A stretch of 8,891 nt of DNA. Source: CAYNJF01 sp964351745. Lineage in GTDB: Bacteria; Pseudomonadota; Gammaproteobacteria; Berkiellales; Berkiellaceae. Both the position numbers and the translations under genes were made by a program. The stretch lies in the NCBI GenBank assembly GCA_964351745.1, contig CAYGPI010000098.1, forward strand, positions 1-8,891. Reading direction: 5' to 3'. The notes beneath the pieces are model-generated. The model searched no databases and was not told the DNA's origin. It saw nothing but the letters and a program-made list of their open reading frames with translations. Positions within the stretch are counted from its first letter, which is position 1. Every line of letters starts with the position of its first letter. Shown here piece after piece: positions 6,356 through 8,891 of this stretch.

Positions 6356-7498
6356 ATGCCGCTTGCCTTGTACATCCACATGCCATGGTGCGTTAAAAAG
6401 TGCCCTTATTGCGATTTTAACAGTCACCATGCGCGAGGCGAACTGCCATTTGAAGATTACATTCATGCCTTAATTTCGGACTTTCATGAATCTTTCCCAC
6501 AACTGTCTCGCCCATTAAAGTCTATCTTTATTGGTGGAGGTACACCCAGCCTTTTTAAAGCGAACCATATTCGCCATTTACTTGACAGTATTGCTGACAT
6601 AACTCCCTTACCCAATGAAATTACGATGGAAGTCAATCCCGGAGCCATTGAAAGAGGAAGTTTTAAAGATTATAAGGCGGCAGGTGTCACTCGGATATCT
6701 TTAGGTGCCCAAAGTTTTTCAGATCAATCTCTCCTTAAAATTGGGCGCATTCATAGCTCTGACGATACACATCATGCCATTCATGAAATAAAAGAAGCTG
6801 GTTTTGAGCGATGGAATCTCGACATCATGTATGGTTTGCCCGACCAAAGTGTTGAGCAAGCCATGCAAGATTTGCAAATAGCAACAAGTTATAACCCTCC
6901 TCATTTATCTTGGTATCAGTTAACGCTTGAGCCTAATACAAAATTTTATCACCAACGTCCACCTCTGCCCCACGAAGACTCTCTTTATCATATGTTTATC
7001 GATGGGCACCAACAATTAGCAAGCGACAATCTCTACCCTTACGAAGTCTCGGCCTTTTCGCAAAATCAAGCTTGTGAACATAACATGAATTATTGGGAAT
7101 TTGGCGACTATTTAGGTATTGGTGCTGGCGCTCATTCTAAAATAACCTGCTCCAATGGTATTTTTAGAGAAACAAGATATCGAAGCCCTAAGGATTACTT
7201 AAGCGATAAACCTTTCAAAAGCAACCATCAAGCTATTACCCCAAATGATTTATCTTTTGAATTTATGCTCAATAGCTTACGATTAACGCATGGTTTTCAA
7301 GAGGAGCTTTTTTCAGAGCGAACCCTTTTGGCCCTTGACCGCATCGCACCAATCCTTGAAAAAGCCCAGGCAAAAAATCTTCTCTTGTGGCAAGATGGAA
7401 AGATAAGCCCTTCGAGGCTAGGGAAACTTTATTTAAACGACTTAATGGCAATGTTTTTAGAAGATGGACATTCAAATTCAGTATATAACCAATCCTGA
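6356..7498 (+). CDS. hemW: HemW, radical SAM heme chaperone
   Basis: HemW is a radical SAM protein related to coproporphyrinogen dehydrogenase (HemN) that binds heme and is thought to insert it into target proteins; it is often mislabelled as HemN. From this start the protein has 380 residues (E. coli has 378). The cluster motif CxxxCxxC is Cys12, Cys16 and Cys19, followed by DF rather than the extra cysteine of true HemN. Radical SAM glycine motif GGGTPS is at 60-65, MEVNPG at 91-96, GAQSF at 117-121, the HemW-type HNxxYW motif (HNMNYW) at 242-247, and GIGAGAHS at 254-261. A HemN C-terminal-like domain follows. The frame is also open from an ATG at 6320, which would overlap rdgB by 26 bases and add 12 atypical residues; neither start has a clear ribosome binding site. 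The 3' end overlaps the next gene by 35 bases. Confidence 0.94.
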   Translation: MPLALYIHMPWCVKKCPYCDFNSHHARGELPFEDYIHALISDFHESFPQLSRPLKSIFIGGGTPSLFKANHIRHLLDSIADITPLPNEITMEVNPGAIERGSFKDYKAAGVTRISLGAQSFSDQSLLKIGRIHSSDDTHHAIHEIKEAGFERWNLDIMYGLPDQSVEQAMQDLQIATSYNPPHLSWYQLTLEPNTKFYHQRPPLPHEDSLYHMFIDGHQQLASDNLYPYEVSAFSQNQACEHNMNYWEFGDYLGIGAGAHSKITCSNGIFRETRYRSPKDYLSDKPFKSNHQAITPNDLSFEFMLNSLRLTHGFQEELFSERTLLALDRIAPILEKAQAKNLLLWQDGKISPSRLGKLYLNDLMAMFLEDGHSNSVYNQS

Positions 7499-7994
7499 AA
7501 TCCTAGCTAGGGTTTCTCTTATCTATCTTGAGCAAAAGCCCATCATGCGCTTTTCTCTTATTATTTTTAACATCATTAGCTTTTTCTTTATCTTAGTTGT
7601 TATTCTAAAACTAGTCATGCTTGGGTTCGTTAATTTTTCAGAAGCAGCTTTAGCTGGCTTTTGTATTGCTTGGCTAAGCGGTCGAAAATACATCACTGAA
7701 AATGTTTTACGAAAACGCATGAAAAAGCAAGGAACCTACGACAAACAACTTACCATCAAGATTAATCGAAATGGTATTTCCTGGGGAGGTGCCAATTTAA
7801 AAGATGGGCATTTACCTTGTACGAATCTGCGACCTATTTTATCAACGGATAATGGATATATTCTATCCGCTGGGATCTCTAAATTTTTATGGCTACCCCA
7901 TAGTGGGTTTCTAAAACACGACATGATAGAGGAGTTTGAGCAGGCATGTGCCACTTTTGAAGTAAAACTTAAAAAAATTCGATGGAGCTGCTAA
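7464..7994 (+). CDS. YcxB-like two-helix membrane protein
   Basis: The 176-residue product has the layout of YcxB-like proteins: a short N-terminal strand region (IQYITNPEILARVSLIYLEQ, about 4-23), two membrane helices (about 30-53 and 57-73), a basic cytoplasmic linker (RKYITENVLRKRMKK, 74-88), and a beta-rich C-terminal domain with the conserved-looking FLWLPHSGF (141-149). The function of the family is unknown. The start lies inside hemW (35-base overlap). It keeps the family N-terminus; the next in-frame ATG (7545) would lose it. Its stop shares a base with the following gene's start, so hemW, this gene and the next are probably translated from one mRNA. Family assignment is by pattern recognition and moderately sure. 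Confidence 0.72.
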   Translation: MDIQIQYITNPEILARVSLIYLEQKPIMRFSLIIFNIISFFFILVVILKLVMLGFVNFSEAALAGFCIAWLSGRKYITENVLRKRMKKQGTYDKQLTIKINRNGISWGGANLKDGHLPCTNLRPILSTDNGYILSAGISKFLWLPHSGFLKHDMIEEFEQACATFEVKLKKIRWSC

Positions 7995-8362
7995 TGATAG
8001 AAAATTCTGAGCCTACCCTAGAAAAAAAGAGTCAAGAGCAAGCATTCATAGCAAAACTATGGAAGCCTTGGCAAACGATTAAATCTTTCTTAGTCCCATC
8101 AACTTCTCCCCCTGAAGCATCCCCGCCCAAAGATCTTATCAAAAGAGAAAGCCCTATTATCATCACACGCCCCTATGTAAAGCCTGAGCCCTATTACGAC
8201 GGTGTACCTGATAATTTTTGGACAGAGATAGTCCATTACCCTTACACAGTCTCGTCTGCTGTGCTTAACGATCCAGGCCTCATAGGGCAAAATTTACGTG
8301 CAGACATCAAAGCTCATGCGCAGCGAAGAAAAGCATATTTAAAGCAAAGAAAGGGGTGTTAA
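7994..8362 (+). CDS. unrecognised 122-residue basic protein
   Basis: I do not recognise this protein. The ATG at 7994 overlaps the previous stop (TAATG) and has GGAG at 7984-7987 with a 6-base spacer, so it is preferred over the ATG four codons upstream at 7982. The N-terminal half is charged and then proline/serine-rich (VPSTSPPEASPP, 34-45). The middle holds an aromatic, proline-rich stretch (RPYVKPEPYYDGVPDNFW, 59-76) that looks like the most constrained part. The C-terminus (about 102-122) is a basic predicted helix with several Arg and Lys. There is no signal peptide or membrane segment. The close coupling to the YcxB-like membrane protein suggests they act together, but that is inference. 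Its stop overlaps the stop of the convergent transporter gene. Confidence 0.75.
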   Translation: MIENSEPTLEKKSQEQAFIAKLWKPWQTIKSFLVPSTSPPEASPPKDLIKRESPIIITRPYVKPEPYYDGVPDNFWTEIVHYPYTVSSAVLNDPGLIGQNLRADIKAHAQRRKAYLKQRKGC

Positions 8363-8891
8363 AACATTAAATTTAACGCCGCCAAAGTTGTCGCTATAAA
8401 AATAAGTGTTAATGGCGCACCAAGTTTAACAAAATCACGAACGTGGTATCGACCAGGCCCTGAAATTAAAGCATTGGCTTGGTGCGTCGGCAATAAAAAT
8501 GCGTTAGATGTATTAATAACGACAATAAGCGCAAATAACCTTGGATCTTGATGCAGCGCTTGCGCCAAGTCAACAGCCATAGGAACAAGCAAAATCGTTG
8601 CGCCAACATTTGACATCACCAGAGATAAACCAGCAGCTAAAATAGCCAGAATGATCTGAACTCCCCAATTAGGCACATGAGCAAATAAGGTCAGGAAATG
8701 CCCAGTCACCCAACTCGAAGCTCCGCTTAATTCAACGGCAGTACCTAAAGGCAGTAACCCTGCTAATAGAAAAATTGTTTTCCAGCTGACCGCTTCATAA
8801 GCATCATCCATGGATATGACTTTTGTGAAAATCATACCTATTCCCCCTAAAAGCAAACACAGAGAAGCATCACAAGGCGGGCAAAATAATA
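8359..8891 (-). CDS. SLC13/DASS-type permease, C-terminal part (5' end beyond window)
   Basis: The reading frame is open from the right edge to a TAA at 8359-8361, giving the last 176 residues of an inner-membrane transporter; its N-terminus lies outside the window. It has at least five hydrophobic segments. In order these are CDASLCLLLGGIGMIF, the WKTIFLLAGLLPLGTAVEL helix, a long re-entrant-like stretch with MSNVGATILLVP, INTSNAFLLPTHQANALISGPG, and a final helix ending NLMF. The SN-x-x-A...P and TSNAFLLP...N-x-L...GPG-x-Y...DF patterns are typical of the second half of SLC13 (divalent anion:sodium symporter) permeases, many of which carry TrkA-C domains in the unseen half. The substrate (sulfate, dicarboxylate or other) cannot be told. 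It converges on the 122-residue gene with a 4-base overlap and no terminator between them. Confidence 0.85.
   Translation of the reverse strand, partial: LFCPPCDASLCLLLGGIGMIFTKVISMDDAYEAVSWKTIFLLAGLLPLGTAVELSGASSWVTGHFLTLFAHVPNWGVQIILAILAAGLSLVMSNVGATILLVPMAVDLAQALHQDPRLFALIVVINTSNAFLLPTHQANALISGPGRYHVRDFVKLGAPLTLIFIATTLAALNLMF

Noticed and set aside
8359..8856. The permease as a complete 165-residue gene starting at TTG 8856.
   Set aside because: The frame continues open to the window edge with hydrophobic SLC13-like sequence, so the gene is truncated by the window rather than starting there.
1..8891. CRISPR arrays, tRNA or rRNA genes, insertion sequences, phage genes or defence systems.
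   Set aside because: No regularly spaced repeats, transposase or integrase motifs, terminal inverted repeats or tRNA-like cloverleaf were seen anywhere in the window.

Overview
This is an ordinary-looking chromosomal segment of a low-to-moderate GC (about 40% by eye) gammaproteobacterium. The order pilT / yggS - proC - yggT - yggU - (alpha/beta hydrolase) - rdgB - hemW is the conserved gammaproteobacterial neighbourhood known from Pseudomonas and relatives. The base composition, the gene losses around it and the compact overlapping genes suggest a Legionellales-like (Legionella/Coxiella-type) organism. That lineage call is inference from gene order and composition only.

Layout. At the left edge a minus-strand gene probably begins (only its ribosome binding site and first codons are visible). 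Next is pilT on the minus strand (97-1134), the type IV pilus retraction ATPase. A short divergent promoter region (1135-1202) separates it from plus-strand yggS (PLP homeostasis) and proC (last step of proline synthesis). A 279-base gap follows (2736-3014) with a possible extended -10 promoter, several inverted repeats and one doubtful 37-codon ORF. It leads into a complete adenylate kinase that carries a convincing N-terminal signal peptide. This gene is closed by two hairpins, the second with a T tract, so it looks like an independent unit lying inside the conserved cluster. The cluster then resumes with yggT, yggU and an alpha/beta hydrolase, all overlapping, and then rdgB (dITP/XTP pyrophosphatase), hemW (radical SAM heme chaperone), a YcxB-like two-helix membrane protein and an unrecognised 122-residue protein, again tightly packed. 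The right edge holds the C-terminal 176 residues of a minus-strand SLC13-type transporter, whose stop codon overlaps the stop of the convergent 122-residue gene.

How they fit together. Most genes are housekeeping: twitching/DNA-uptake motility (pilT), PLP and proline metabolism (yggS, proC), nucleotide-pool sanitation (rdgB) and heme handling (hemW). They share a neighbourhood rather than one pathway. The best biological oddity is the apparently exported adenylate kinase, since ATP/AMP/ADP interconversion is normally cytoplasmic. Second is the hemW-distal pair of an envelope protein and an unknown basic protein. I see no CRISPR array, tRNA, rRNA, insertion sequence, phage gene or defence system, and no evidence of an undescribed multi-gene system.
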